Positions 11,755-22,870 of a stretch of 64,000 bases of DNA are shown here, piece by piece. Source of the stretch: Marsupella aquatica (taxonomy: Eukaryota; Marchantiophyta). Each line of letters begins with the position of its first letter. Position 1 is the first letter of the stretch. The stretch spans positions 19,778,001 through 19,842,000 of the forward strand of contig OZ316897.1 of NCBI GenBank assembly GCA_973895155.1, written 5' to 3'. The position numbers and the translations under genes were made by a program. The notes below the pieces were generated by a model. It ran no database searches. It had not been told where the DNA came from and saw nothing but the letters and a program-made list of their open reading frames with translations.

Positions 11755-12079
11755 GAGTACACAGGCTTCTGCTATATATGTTTCACATTTGTTTGAAATT
11801 TCTGCCAAGATCTACTAATAAACTGTTTGCAGAGTATAACTCCTGCTGGTTGGCAGCAAAAGGGGTTCAATTCCCCTTGGGAGTACATGGCTATGGGTTA
11901 GACATGGGTTAGAGTACCACAAGTGCAATTTTTCCAGGAGGAGAACTCTTGTTTGAAATATTGTGCATCACAATTGCACCTGTTACAGGGAGACAACTCT
12001 TGCTTTTGTTTGGCAGCATGAAAAGATCAATTCCCTTCAGATGTTGACATATTCAATGAAACCAAAATGAGACAAGGTT

Positions 12080-12454
12080 GCCAAAGGGACCCAAATGATA
12101 CTACCTCTCAAAGCGGCCCAGAAATGCCATATGTCAACCACAAACTTTACTCATTCCCTCACTTTGGTGCTCCACTTCTAAACTTTTCTCATTCCATCAC
12201 TAGGTTGGCAAAGGGACCCAGATGATTACTACCTCTCAAAGCTGCCCAAAAATGCCATATGTCATTCAATAACCACAAACTTTACTCATTCCCTCGCTTG
12301 GTGCTCCACTTCTAAACTTTTCTCATTCCCTCACTTGTTGCCCAGGTTATAAGACTGTCATTCAATAACCACAAACTTTACTCATTCCCTCGCTTGGTGC
12401 TCCACTTCTAAACTTTTCTCATTCCCTCACTTGGTGCCCAGGTTATAAGACTGT
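12080..12454. repeat. Tandem duplications of 127 and 96 bp
   Basis: A unit with caaagggaccca, ctacctctcaaag and atgccatatgtc recurs at about 12080 and 12207 (127 bp apart). A 96-bp unit starting cattcaataacc is then repeated head to tail at 12263-12358 and 12359-12454. The units share cacaaactttactcattccc and ctaaacttttctc. No coding potential. Confidence 0.8.
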
Positions 12455-12760
12455 TTGGGCATGGTATGAAAACAATTGACGAAAAACATAATTTATAAAA
12501 GTTTGAAATTTTGGCATAGCATTCCAAGTTGATAGTAATAGGGTACCCCCAAGTCCGGATTGCTAACACTATCCATGCAAAAAGGATGAAATACAAGTGG
12601 TGCCAGGTCTCAGCCCTCCTCAAGGAAATCACCCCTCCAATGGTAAACAATAAAATTAGCATTGAGGTACACAAAATGACAAATTTTCACACTATAATGA
12701 ATTGTTTCCAGAAAGAATAAGTCACAATTTTCACTCACATGAGGTATGTTAGCCGAGGTC

Positions 12761-12765
12761 ATATA
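12761..12765. repeat. Target-site duplication ATATA, left
   Basis: ATATA borders the left LTR directly, and the same five bases follow the right LTR at 19196-19200. A 5-bp duplication is the normal mark of copia integrase. Confidence 0.9.
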
Positions 12766-13132
12766 TGTTGAGCATAGACGACGATCGCAACGGCAAGCCC
12801 ATGAACCATCCAACGCACAATAGTCGACACAAGAGATACGTGGTTCACCTCCTTGAGGCTACGTCCACGGGAACACACAAGAGAGCTTTACTGAACTCTA
12901 AGCCCGTCGGCTATACCGAGTCTCCATAGTGTAAGCTCTCCCTATCTCTCAAGTGGCTCCATAACAATGAGCCTTGGTTCTACCTCTCCAAGCATACATG
13001 CCTCTTATGATATAGTGTGCAACTTAGTTGTACCTAACCACATAGTTGTACCTAATCACGTAGTTGTACCAACCCACGTTGTTGTACCAACCACGTCATA
13101 CCTAACCTAGACGTAAGAGTAAATACCCAACA
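12766..13132 (-). repeat. Left LTR (3' LTR of the element), 367 bp
   Basis: Begins TGTTGAG and ends CAACA. It carries 18-bp subrepeats of the type agttgtacctaaccacat and agttgtacctaatcacgt; the other LTR has one more pair of these. Confidence 0.95.
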
Positions 13133-13144
13133 ATCTTCCCCTTG
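13133..13144 (-). promoter_or_regulatory. Polypurine tract
   Basis: On the minus strand caaggggaagat abuts the start of the 3' LTR. This is where plus-strand DNA synthesis would be primed in reverse transcription. Confidence 0.85.
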
Positions 13145-13324
13145 ACTCTGGTCTAGGGGAGAGTAATACTGCCAATGTACATATGATCCCTCAGCGGGAA
13201 GTTCTGGATAAAAACCAAACCGGTTTCCCTCTCTAACTAGAGCAAACCAGAACTAAGACATAGCCTAATACATAGGAATGAGGAAGAGCATATATCAGTA
13301 ATTACAATGAATGTTAAGAAAACT

Positions 13325-16300
13325 CTACTTGTGATGCAATTGCAAAACCTGCAATACGTCACGGTGTCTAGAGAAGCTCTCCAAAGGAATCACTTTGGTA
13401 AATGCGTCAGCCGGGTTGAGTTTACCATCAATCTTGACTAGCTCAAACAAATTATCAGACACAGCCTGCCTGATAAAATGGTACCTAACGTCAATGTGCT
13501 TCACTCTGCTATCCATCACCTGGTTCACAGCAAGGTGGAGCGCACTTTGACTATCACAATGGAGCTTCACATTCCCCTGTGGCAATCCCATTTCAGTGAT
13601 AAGTCTATCCAACCAAATCGCATCCTTTGCTGCTTCCGCAGCTGCAACATACTCCGCTTCTGTAGTAGACTGAGCAATACACTTCTGCAAAGTAGACCTC
13701 CAACTTATGCATCCACCGCCAAGTGTGAACACGTATCCTGTTGTTGATCTCCTTCGGTCCAAATCTTGTCCATAGTCAGAATCAACATAGCCAATCAATG
13801 ATTTAGCATTCTTTGCATTCGCATCAAATAAAAGACCATGATCCACGGTACCCTTCAAGTACCTGATAATCCACTTCACTGCTTCCCAGTGTACCTTCCC
13901 TGGATTCGACATGTACCTGCTCACCTTGCCCATAGCCATGGCAAGATCAGGTCTAGTGCAAGTCATCAAATACATGAGACTCCCCATTGCCTTGTCATAC
14001 GGAACCTTTGACATCAACCCCTTCTCTGTGTCATCCGTAGGACAGAACGCTGATGATAACTTGAAGTGTGGAGCCAACGGGGTACTTACTGGCTTGCTAT
14101 TCCCCATGTTGAACCTTGCAATTACCTTCCTCGCATAACTGCTCTGCGTCAACCATAGCTTGCCAACCTCCAAGTCCCTAGTGATCTCCATACCCAAAAT
14201 CCTCTTAGCTGGCCCTAAGTCCTTCATCTTAAACTCTGCACTAAGCAGTGCCTTGAGCTTAACAATCTCAGACCTATCCTTGGCTGCAATTAGCATATCA
14301 TCCACATAAAGTACTAAAACAATGAACCCAAAGACAACATTCTTTACCGGTTTCAAATACACACAAGGGTCAAATACACTTCTGTGAAAACCTTGTGACC
14401 GAATCCAATCGTCAAACCGCTTGTTCCACTGTCTTGGTGACTGCTTCAACCCATACAAGGATTTCAGCAATCTGCAAACCAATTCCTCCTGTCCTCTCTT
14501 CACAAAATCTAGCGGTTGTCTCATGAAGATCACCTCTTCCAATGTGCCATAGAGGAAAGCTGTGACAACATCCATCTGATCTAGCAGCAGACCAAACATT
14601 ACAACAAGTACACACAATAGTCGTATTGTAGAGTACTTAGCAACTGGTGAGAAGACCTCATTGTAATCCACACCTTTCTCTTGTGTGAATCCCTTTGCTA
14701 CCAATCTAGCCTTGTAGACCTTCAATCCACCTCCTATGGAATTATCCTTCAGCTTGTAAATCCACTTGCTGTCCACCACTTGCTGACCCTTAGGCAGCTT
14801 AACAAGCTCCCAAGTTTTGTTGTCCTTTAGTGACTGCATCTCTGTTTGCATTGCTGTAGTCCACTTCTGCTTCTCCTTTGAAGCACTTGCCTCATGAAAT
14901 GAAGAAGGTTCCCCTTCTTCCAAAATTAACGCATCACCCTCATCATCAGTTGTAAAATCATCCTCTTGCAGTTGAGATGAATCAACCCACTGTCCATACC
15001 TTGGTGGAGCGCGTACAGTGTGACCAGATGTTCTTCTAGCCGATGGCTCCGGTTGATCTGCGTGTGCTGGTATAATTTGAAGCTCAACAACATCCACTTG
15101 CTGCTCACCAGCATCAACAAACTCCTCTGGTTCCTCTGGCACAGGAACCAGCTCCATAATTGGAGCAACTCTTTCTCTCCGGTCATGCACCTCATAACCA
15201 ATCTCCCCCTCAACGAGATCCGGGATAAGAGATTTTTCTTTGTCAGTACGGGAGACCTGAGTATTCTCCCCCTCCTTCAATAATCTGGATTCATTGAAGG
15301 AAACATCCCTACTGACAACGAGCTTACAGGCAATAGGATCCCATAGCCTATAGGCTTTCACACCAGTCTGGTACCCAAGAAAAACACATTTCTTGGAGGT
15401 ACGATCCAACTTGGTCCTATTCTGCTTCGGTGTGAGATCATATGCATCACTTCCAAAAACTACCAAGCCATGATAGTCTGCTTGCCGCTTATAGCGCATC
15501 TCAAACGGCATTTTGAAATTGATAGCACTAGAAGGAGAAAGATTTACCAAATAAGCTGCGGTATTGACAGCTTCTGCCCAAAATTCTTGTGGTAAACCTG
15601 ATTGGCTCAACATACTCCGTGACCACTCCAACAGTGTCCAATTGAGCCTCTCAGCGAAACCATTCTACTACGGAGTATAAACTGTGGTGAGATGACGAGT
15701 TACCCCCTGTTCTGAACAGTACTCTTCAAATTCCATTGAAGTGTACTCCTCGCCCTTGTCTGACCTCAGACTCTTCACCCTTGTATCCAAACACTTGATC
15801 GTGTTTCCAGCCTGATTCTCCACCTGGGCCTTCCACTTCTTAAAAATGGACAAGACATCAGACTTATGCGTCATGAAATAAATCCACACAAATCTTGAGT
15901 AATCATCAATAAATGATACATAGTACAACTTTCCAGAGTGTGAGGGAGTCGGGGATGGACCCCACACGTCACTATGTATGTACTCAAGAACCGTTTTGGA
16001 ACGATGAGTTCCAACACCAAAAGCACGACGATGTTGCTTTCCAAGAATGCAATGCTCACAAAACTCTAATTTACAAGATTGCAAATCAGAAATGAGTCCA
16101 TTCTTCCGTAAGATAGCCAAACCCTTCTCACTCATGTGGCCTAGCCGTGAATGCCATAGTTGAGTCATCTCCTCGTGAGACTTGGTTACATTGGCCTCTC
16201 CACATACAGTATTGCCCTGTAACACATACAAATTCTTTTGTCTACTCCCCTTCAAAATCACTGTCTCTCCCGACCTGACTTGAAGTTCACCATCAATAAC

Positions 16301-17638
16301 GCTCCATTGATGACCATTTGAATCCAACACACCGAGTGAAATCAGATTCTTACGCATGCCAGGTACATACCTGACTCCGGACACTGTGCGCATAGCGCCA
16401 TCAAACATTTGAATCTTCACAGACCCAATTCCCTCAATTTGACAAGAGTGATCATTTCCCATCAGAACTGAACCATTTGAAACAGAGTAAGAACTGAAAA
16501 ACTCACGAATGTAACAAATATGAAAAGAGCAAGCACAATCAAGAATCCACATATCATCTGCTCTCCTAGATGACGTGCACAGGGCATACCCCCGGCTTCA
16601 TAAAACATACTCATCATTGAGTAAATCAGCTTCTCCATCAGCCCTAGCCACATTTGCCGATGAAGTTTCCGCTGCCTTTCCCTTACAGTCTCGCTTGAAG
16701 TGTCCAACTTGGTTGCACTTCCAACATGTCACCTGCCTCCTCTGAGGGGATTTACCCTTGGACTTAGATTTGAATTTAGATCTAAACTGGGTTCTACGGT
16801 CCCCAGTTGGTCGCTGCATACTCCTCCCACGGTTAACATTGAGGGCAGCACCAGATGATGAAGGCTGTGACGTGATGTGCATCTTCTGCTGAAGATCATC
16901 ACTAAGCAGAGAACTTACCACGTCATTGTATGAAATGGTATCCCTATCACGATGCAACAACACTCGTGATAGGGACTGGTAAGATGGAGGCAATGAACTA
17001 AGAAGCTGCAGAGCCTTCGTCTCATCATTCAAAGTCTCCCCAAGGTTTTCCAAGTCAACGACCATGTCGTTGAAAGCATCCACATGGTCTTGCAACTTCG
17101 TACCGGATTCCTTCATCCTGAAACTCATCAATTTGTAGGAAGTGTAGAGCCGGTTCGACAACTCCTTGCGGTGATACTTGCTCTGCAATTCCGCAAACAA
17201 GGACATGCAATCCTTATGTGCACCCAACTGCTTGATGATGGGAGGCATGAGATAGAGTGTAACACACCACACTCCCTGCTCCTGCATGCGGTCCCATTGT
17301 TTCTCATCAACATCGTCTTCACGAGGGCTCAGCAGTTGGCCCATCCCTGACGCATAGAGCACTCCCTTCACCTGCTTCTCCCATAGCAAGTAGTCAGAGC
17401 GCCCATCATACTTTGTCACTTCATACTTGGGTCCCCCAAGCTTGAAAGTCCCCATCTTCTTCTTTGGCACTACCGTGAGCTCCGGTAGTAGTACTGCTTC
17501 CTCCACCACACGCCGCACCGGTGATGGTATCGGTGTCACGTGCTCTTCCTCCTGCTCCTCTCTCTGCCCCTGAAACCTCCGCGGTGATCCTCGTGATTCA
17601 AGTTCCACGTCTTCGAAAAACTCCTCCGAATCACTCAT
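13325..17638 (-). pseudogene. copia gag-pol frame interrupted by three stops
   Basis: One frame of 1438 codons runs from ATG at 17638 to the stop at 13325. Gag is 346 residues, with a CCHC knuckle (CWKCNQVGHFKRDC) at residues 305-318. It ends at TGA (16598-16600), exactly at the gag/protease boundary. Protease follows, but the usual D-S-G triad reads DCA (WILDCACS). The pre-integrase HSRLGHMS motif and the integrase core (HSDVWGP, then RSDKGEEY) lead to two adjacent TAG codons (15668-15670 and 15665-15667) where copia proteins usually have QQ before NG-x-AER. Reverse transcriptase has YVDD, and RNase H follows (DSDYGQD, RRSTTGYVF). All parts share one frame, with no frameshift. The stops suggest cytosine deamination (CAG to TAG), but TGA at the gag end could also be a readthrough site; this is inference. 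Confidence 0.95.
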
Positions 17639-17639
17639 A

Positions 17640-18778
17640 TGAGAAAATCACAAAAAATGTTGTTTTTCACAACTTCTCAAAAAACTCGAAACTCAACACC
17701 GCCGCGTAGCCCACAAAGCTAGGAGTCCAATACTGAAAACCGAAATCAAAATCGAAATTTAACGGAAAAGTTATTCAAATTTTGGTCGAGGTGGGTAAAT
17801 CCTTGGGAAACTCCCCCGTTTTGAACACCTCAGGGAATAACCGAAATACCAAGTACAACCCGTTGTCGGAATTGCGATGTGATTGGTGCGCCGCGTTGCC
17901 AACTTCAATGGCTACGACCTCGCCGAAAAATAACCAAAAAAGTTACCGTTCGGCGGATGAAATCTTTGTCGGACGGTCAAAAAATAGCTCTCTGGTTTTT
18001 TTGGAATATTCTATGACCCTTGTACAGGCCCTGTGGGAATTTTGGAAGAACAATCGAGGGGCTGACACGTGTCCTCGAACCCCCAAAACCCCCTACCACC
18101 CTTCGTCGTCGAAATCTGGTCGCGCGCGCAGAAAATACACACGGCAGAATGTACCCCTCGACACCAAACGCAAGATATCTCACTCGGGTTTTGACGAAAT
18201 CAAGATCCGATTTCAGATTTGGAAACTAGACTCCGAGGCGGTGAAGATCGATATAAGAAGCACCCAAAACGAGGAAAGAACAAGGGAGAAAAAAATTGGT
18301 AAAGATAACAGATTTCTCTCAATTGCCATAGCCAATTTCGAATCAGTTTTTCAAAGAGAAAAAAATGGTACCTTGTCAACAAGGAATGTTGATCAATTGC
18401 ACTTGGTGCCGTCACCAAGTCCAACAAGGTAATTGATTTTGCTTAGCCTTCCTCTTTGCATCAAAGAGCCAATCCCGGACTCAAAATAATCGTCTTGCCT
18501 CAATCTCTCCGTTGAGTCAAAACACTTGATGCTTCTCCCTCCGAGTCGATTGCCAACTTTCTTCACAAAATCCAGAACGACAAAAACTTAGATCTCTCTG
18601 CACCACGAGCTCCGTTCAACAATTTCTTCACACCGTTAGAAAGCTCTTGCCCTGATCTATCCGTTGAGCCCATAAACTCCAAGTTCCATGCGACAGAACT
18701 CTGGGAAATCCACCAACACTCAACGCTGGAAAAACCGTCATGAAATCCCGTCACGAACACACGTCACCTCCCAAGCAT
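17640..18778 (-). other. copia 5' leader
   Basis: The untranslated leader lies between the primer-binding site and the gag ATG. A 216-codon frame on the opposite strand (17782-18432) has no known motif and is treated as chance. A diverged version of this leader is preserved near 35350-35690. Confidence 0.75.
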
Positions 18779-18790
18779 GCTCTGATACCA
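18779..18790 (-). promoter_or_regulatory. Primer-binding site for initiator tRNA-Met
   Basis: On the minus strand the sequence two bases inside the 5' LTR reads TGGTATCAGAGC, the classic complement of the 3' end of plant initiator tRNA-Met used by copia elements. Confidence 0.95.
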
Positions 18791-18792
18791 AT

Positions 18793-19195
18793 TGTTGAGC
18801 ATAGACGACGATCGCAACGGCAAGCCCATGAACCATCCAACGCACAATAGTCGACACAAGAGATACGTGGTTCACCTCCTTGAGGCTACGTCCACGGGAA
18901 CACACAAGAGAGCTTTACTGAACTCTAAGCCCGTCGGCTATACCGAGTCTCCATAGTGTAAGCTCTCCCTATCTCTCAAGTGGCTCCATAACAATGAGCC
19001 TTGGTTCTACCTCTCCAAGCATACATGCCTCGTATGATATAGTGTGCAACTTAGTTGTACCTAACCACATAGTTGTACCTAATCACGTAGTTGTACCTAA
19101 CCACATAGTTGTACCTAATCACGTAGTTGTACCAACCCACGTTGTTGTACCAACCACGTCATACCTAACCTAGACGTAAGAGTAAATACCCAACA
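18793..19195 (-). repeat. Right LTR (5' LTR of the element), 403 bp
   Basis: Nearly identical to the left LTR, with an extra 36 bp made of one more pair of the 18-bp agttgtaccta subrepeats. ATATA follows at 19196-19200 as the target duplication. Transcription of the element should start here, on the minus strand. Confidence 0.95.
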
Positions 19196-19384
19196 ATATA
19201 TGGAGGTGTTACTCCATATGTACGATGATCTTATAGAGAGAAAGTACTTGGGTGGTAATGTCTGAGCATCTAGGATGACATGAAATCATCCTGCAAAAAA
19301 ACAATTTGTAATTAGAATTACCTCAAACATACCCTATCCTTACATTTTATGCTTGCAATCATATTTATGGAGGAGTGTCTTACC

Positions 19385-22300
19385 TCATGGACTTGTCACA
19401 CCATAAATGCGTTCACTTGTTGTGTCCTTCCAACTAGTGGTGCGGTCCACCAATACTCGTGTTCGAGGAGGACGCTCTCTGACACTTGTATTCACAGGTC
19501 TGCTATCATATACCTTCCAAACATGTCTTCTTATATTCTCGTTCCAATCCATGGCAGCACAACACAAACGGGCCTCATGGCTTGCCGAAAAATGAATACG
19601 CTTGGTGGCATACTTGCCCATGACGGAATGGTAGGTCTCTGACATGAAATTCTCCCGGGCCATGGTATAAAACCTCATCTTCGCAGGAGTAATGTATTTT
19701 TTCATGAACTTTTGCATAGCCTTGTGAGTCTTCCCACCTACATGCACAAAGTACAAAAATTCAATAAAAAAGTCATGCATGGAAGTTCAATCATGCTAAC
19801 ATGTGACATAAGTCACAAAAGGAGGTCACAAATTAAATTACTTACCTCTTGCATAGTAATGGTCAAGCTGGATAGCTTCTACTTCCTCAAGATGCTGACA
19901 AGGTCTGTCAGATAATCTCGCACATAAACTATGATCCCCGGCCCAATGATCACCACAATTGCTCAACTCGAAGGCCAGAGATGCAGCGTCCCCCCCACTG
20001 CATATTGAACATTCTATAGTCAAATAGGGTAAAATAAACCCAAACCAAACCAACATTAGTATTTACACATTATATCAAATTGAAAAGTCACCAAACATGA
20101 ACATTGTAAATACCTGCTCTTACATCGTCGACAACATACATAAAACCAGGTCTTGAACTTTGTGGCAATGTTGTGTTGAGACAACTCTGGGTACTTGAGA
20201 CCACGTGTCGGAATATGTACTAGTTCACCTAGAGGCAATCCACGCATGTCGCCAACTTTGTGAACAAGTGCTTCCTTCCTAAGGGTTGAATACCCTCTCA
20301 CTCCCCGTGCCTTGAACCAATCCTGTAATCTCTTAGCGGTTACTGCTTGCAACTCAGAACGGGATGCGGCAGTATCAATGTCAATAGTCACAGTATATGT
20401 GGCGCTCACCATCTTCTCCACAAACTTCTTGACAAGGTTTTTGGCCTTGTGCCACAAGTCCTTCTGGTTCCTAATCTCCATGTCCTCCACAATATTATCA
20501 ATAGTGGCTTTGTCATCATGGATAACCTCTATGATAGAAATGCCAGCCTCTCTCAGATTATCCAATGCTCTCTGAGTACCCTTGTCCTCCATGTGCCAAG
20601 CATTTCTCTCCTCTCTTCTAGTAATTGTGACCATCTCAATTACCCTATTATCTTCCATGCTCAAAATAGAGGTGGTACCATGATAACCGCTCCGAGAAGA
20701 ATCCCATCGAGTATCCAAATACACTACTAACCCAGGGTCTGTCATAACCAATGCATATAGTAACTATTAGAATCAAAACTCATCATGACCCAATAAGACT
20801 TTGATCCTTGAGTAACTAGAGAAAGTGAAAGAGGGTAACATAAATTACTTACTAGTCTCAGTTGCTCGCCTCTGCTGAATAGTATCCCTCAATTGCTGCC
20901 ACATATGCCTTTTGTTTTCTTCCCATTGCTGTCTCACAGCTGCTATCCATCCACCCCGAGGACGACCACGACCACTCTGAAAGTCATGCCAATGAGCTGC
21001 AGTGGGGACATGTAACCCAAGATGCGCGGCAACAGCAGCCAAGGAGGTATAGGTGAGGCCAGCACAAAGGGTGGAATGATACAAATGAGGGGTAATCATA
21101 GGCGAACTCCTCCCAGGCTCATTGTCACCCGTAACAAAAGTCCAGCCATGTCCATCCTCTCCACAACCAATATGAATAGACCACAACTGATGCAACTCGG
21201 ACACTCGCTCAACTCTTGGGATCCGAGGACATGCATGTATATGACACCGGGGTAGTAGCCTGTCAACAAAAGTACCCAACAAGTTGCGATCAAAAAATGC
21301 TACCCTGGCTGGTACACGAGGGCTCGTTCTACGAGTCGGGAGTGCGTCGGGAGGTCGTAACGGCTGAGAGTCAGGTGCGCGAGATGCCTGAGAGTCTGCA
21401 ACCCGGGATGGCTGATCATTGGCCTCTGGAGATGGCTGAGGGTCTACATCTGGAGAAGGTCGAGACATCTGGGAATCGGGGACGATGAACAACTCCTGTA
21501 AAAAATGTCACGGATATGAATTAAAGATTGTGTCTCAACAATTGCAAAATTGTAATGGGAAGCCTTGGATAATGTGAAAGAGCTCAAACCTGGAAGGTAT
21601 CCCCATCCCCAATGTGGTCAGCTCCTAAAGTTGCAACAACATCTGGATCATCATCCCGATACATGGATTCATCTTCTGCATCTGATCCATATTGCTCTGC
21701 AATATTCTTGTCTAAGACAACATCCTCTTCGAGTAGTGCATCCTGGAAGACAATGTTGGGATTATACAAAAATAAATACTCCACAAATATGGTTACAATA
21801 AATCCTAAGGTAGAGTTTGACCAATAATTATTGACCATATTGGTGGAGGGTTATTGAAGCCAGTTTTCTTCAATAAACACAAACCTGACCCCCAAGGCAT
21901 GACCCAAATGGAAATCACAGTATAGCATAAGCTTGAACCCAAGGAACATACAAATATAAATACATGTGCTTGTTTATTATGACCCTTGAGTACCCTAATA
22001 CCTGACCTAATCAGGTTTACTAAATTTTTGTTTCAAATAGAAATTACAATACAGCACGAGCTTCAATGAAGGGTTTATATATTCAAATATAAATACATGT
22101 GCTTGTTTATTATGACCCTTGAGTACCCTAATACCTGACCTAATCAGGTTTACTAAATTTTTGTTTCAAATAGAAATTACAATACAGCACGAGCTTCAAT
22201 GAAGGGTTTATATATTCAAATATAAATACATGTGCTTGTTTATTATGACCCTTGAGTACCCTAATACCTGACCTAATCAGGTTTACTAAATTTTTGTTTC

Positions 22301-22820
22301 AAATAGAAATTACAATACAGCACGAGCTTCAATGAAGGGTTTATATATTCAAATATAAATAATTATGCTTCTTGGTACAATGGGAGACTTTCATTTTCCT
22401 TCAGATGTGATTTATTATTTATGTTTCAAATAAGAAGCATAGTACAGGATAAGCCTAAATCAATGGGTTTATACAAAGGGCCAAAATGAATTGCTAAAAT
22501 GGGCAAATATTGAGTAAATGAAAGGAGGTTCCCACCTGAAGTGATGACTGTGAAGCCTGACCCATGTGCTGACCACTTGTGGGCGAAGGCATAGCCTCGG
22601 GTGGAATTGGAGCGGCCTCAGCTGCTCGCCATACCCGAAGCTCCTGAACTATAGGCCGTGCACGATCAAGTAACCATGTGACCATAGTAGAGTGGGTCGT
22701 ATCCTGTCCAAGTAGAGCTCTAAGGTCCTCCCACTCATCCCACCGGTCAAGTGGGACCCGGATTTCGGGCTTGGCATCCGGTCTCCGCCTCTTCTTGTAA
22801 TCGATGTCATCACTCGGATA
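19385..22820 (-). CDS. Spliced DDE transposase-like gene
   Basis: Six exons on the minus strand fit with consistent phases: 22820(or upstream)-22536, 21742-21590, 21495-20853, 20738-20114, 19997-19846 and 19737-19385. The donors are GT and the acceptors AG (for example TTTTTTACAG before exon 3; GTAAGT after exons 3 and 5). The product is about 690 residues. Exon 2 is acidic, exon 3 starts with Pro/Ser-rich sequence followed by a conserved-looking GHGWTFV and SPMITPHLYHS region. Exon 4 has YLDTRWDSS (first Asp), EVIHDDKAT (second Asp) and DLWHKAKNL. Exon 5 has a Cys/His cluster (CGDHWAGDHSLC), and exon 6 has SETYHSVMGKYATKR (Glu). This order matches a widespread, little-studied eukaryotic transposase group also found in fish and cnidarians (from memory). 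The N-terminus is unclear: an in-frame TGA lies at 22821-22823 and the first in-frame ATG is at 22685. It could be a live transposon gene, a decayed one, or a host-recruited gene. Confidence 0.75.
21958..22356. repeat. 133-bp x 3 perfect tandem repeat in an intron
   Basis: Units start at 21958, 22091 and 22224 (aaatacatgtgcttg...) and look identical, so amplification was recent. A diverged partial unit lies just upstream (about 21908-21957). The array is inside intron 1 of the transposase-like gene and contains no exon. Confidence 0.9.
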
Positions 22821-22870
22821 TCACTGCCTTGGTGGACCACCACCCTGTGGGGGGCGTTTCCGCCTCCCAT

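Larger units (their letters stand above)
12766..19195 (-). mobile_element. Complete Ty1/copia LTR retrotransposon
   Basis: This 6430-bp element lies on the minus strand. It has two LTRs (TGTTGAG...CAACA), a primer-binding site next to the right (5') LTR, a purine tract next to the left (3') LTR, and the domain order gag, protease, integrase, reverse transcriptase, RNase H, which defines Ty1/copia. The LTRs differ by one substitution (t/g near 12999/19033) and one 36-bp indel, so insertion was recent. The gag-pol frame is nevertheless broken by three stops and the protease motif is altered, so this copy looks non-autonomous. It landed about 190 bp downstream of the stop codon of the DDE transposase-like gene. 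Confidence 0.97.

Noticed and set aside
17782-18432. 216-codon plus-strand frame in the copia leader
   Set aside because: It lies antisense in a known untranslated leader and has no recognised motif. The decayed copia relative at 35 kb does not keep it open.
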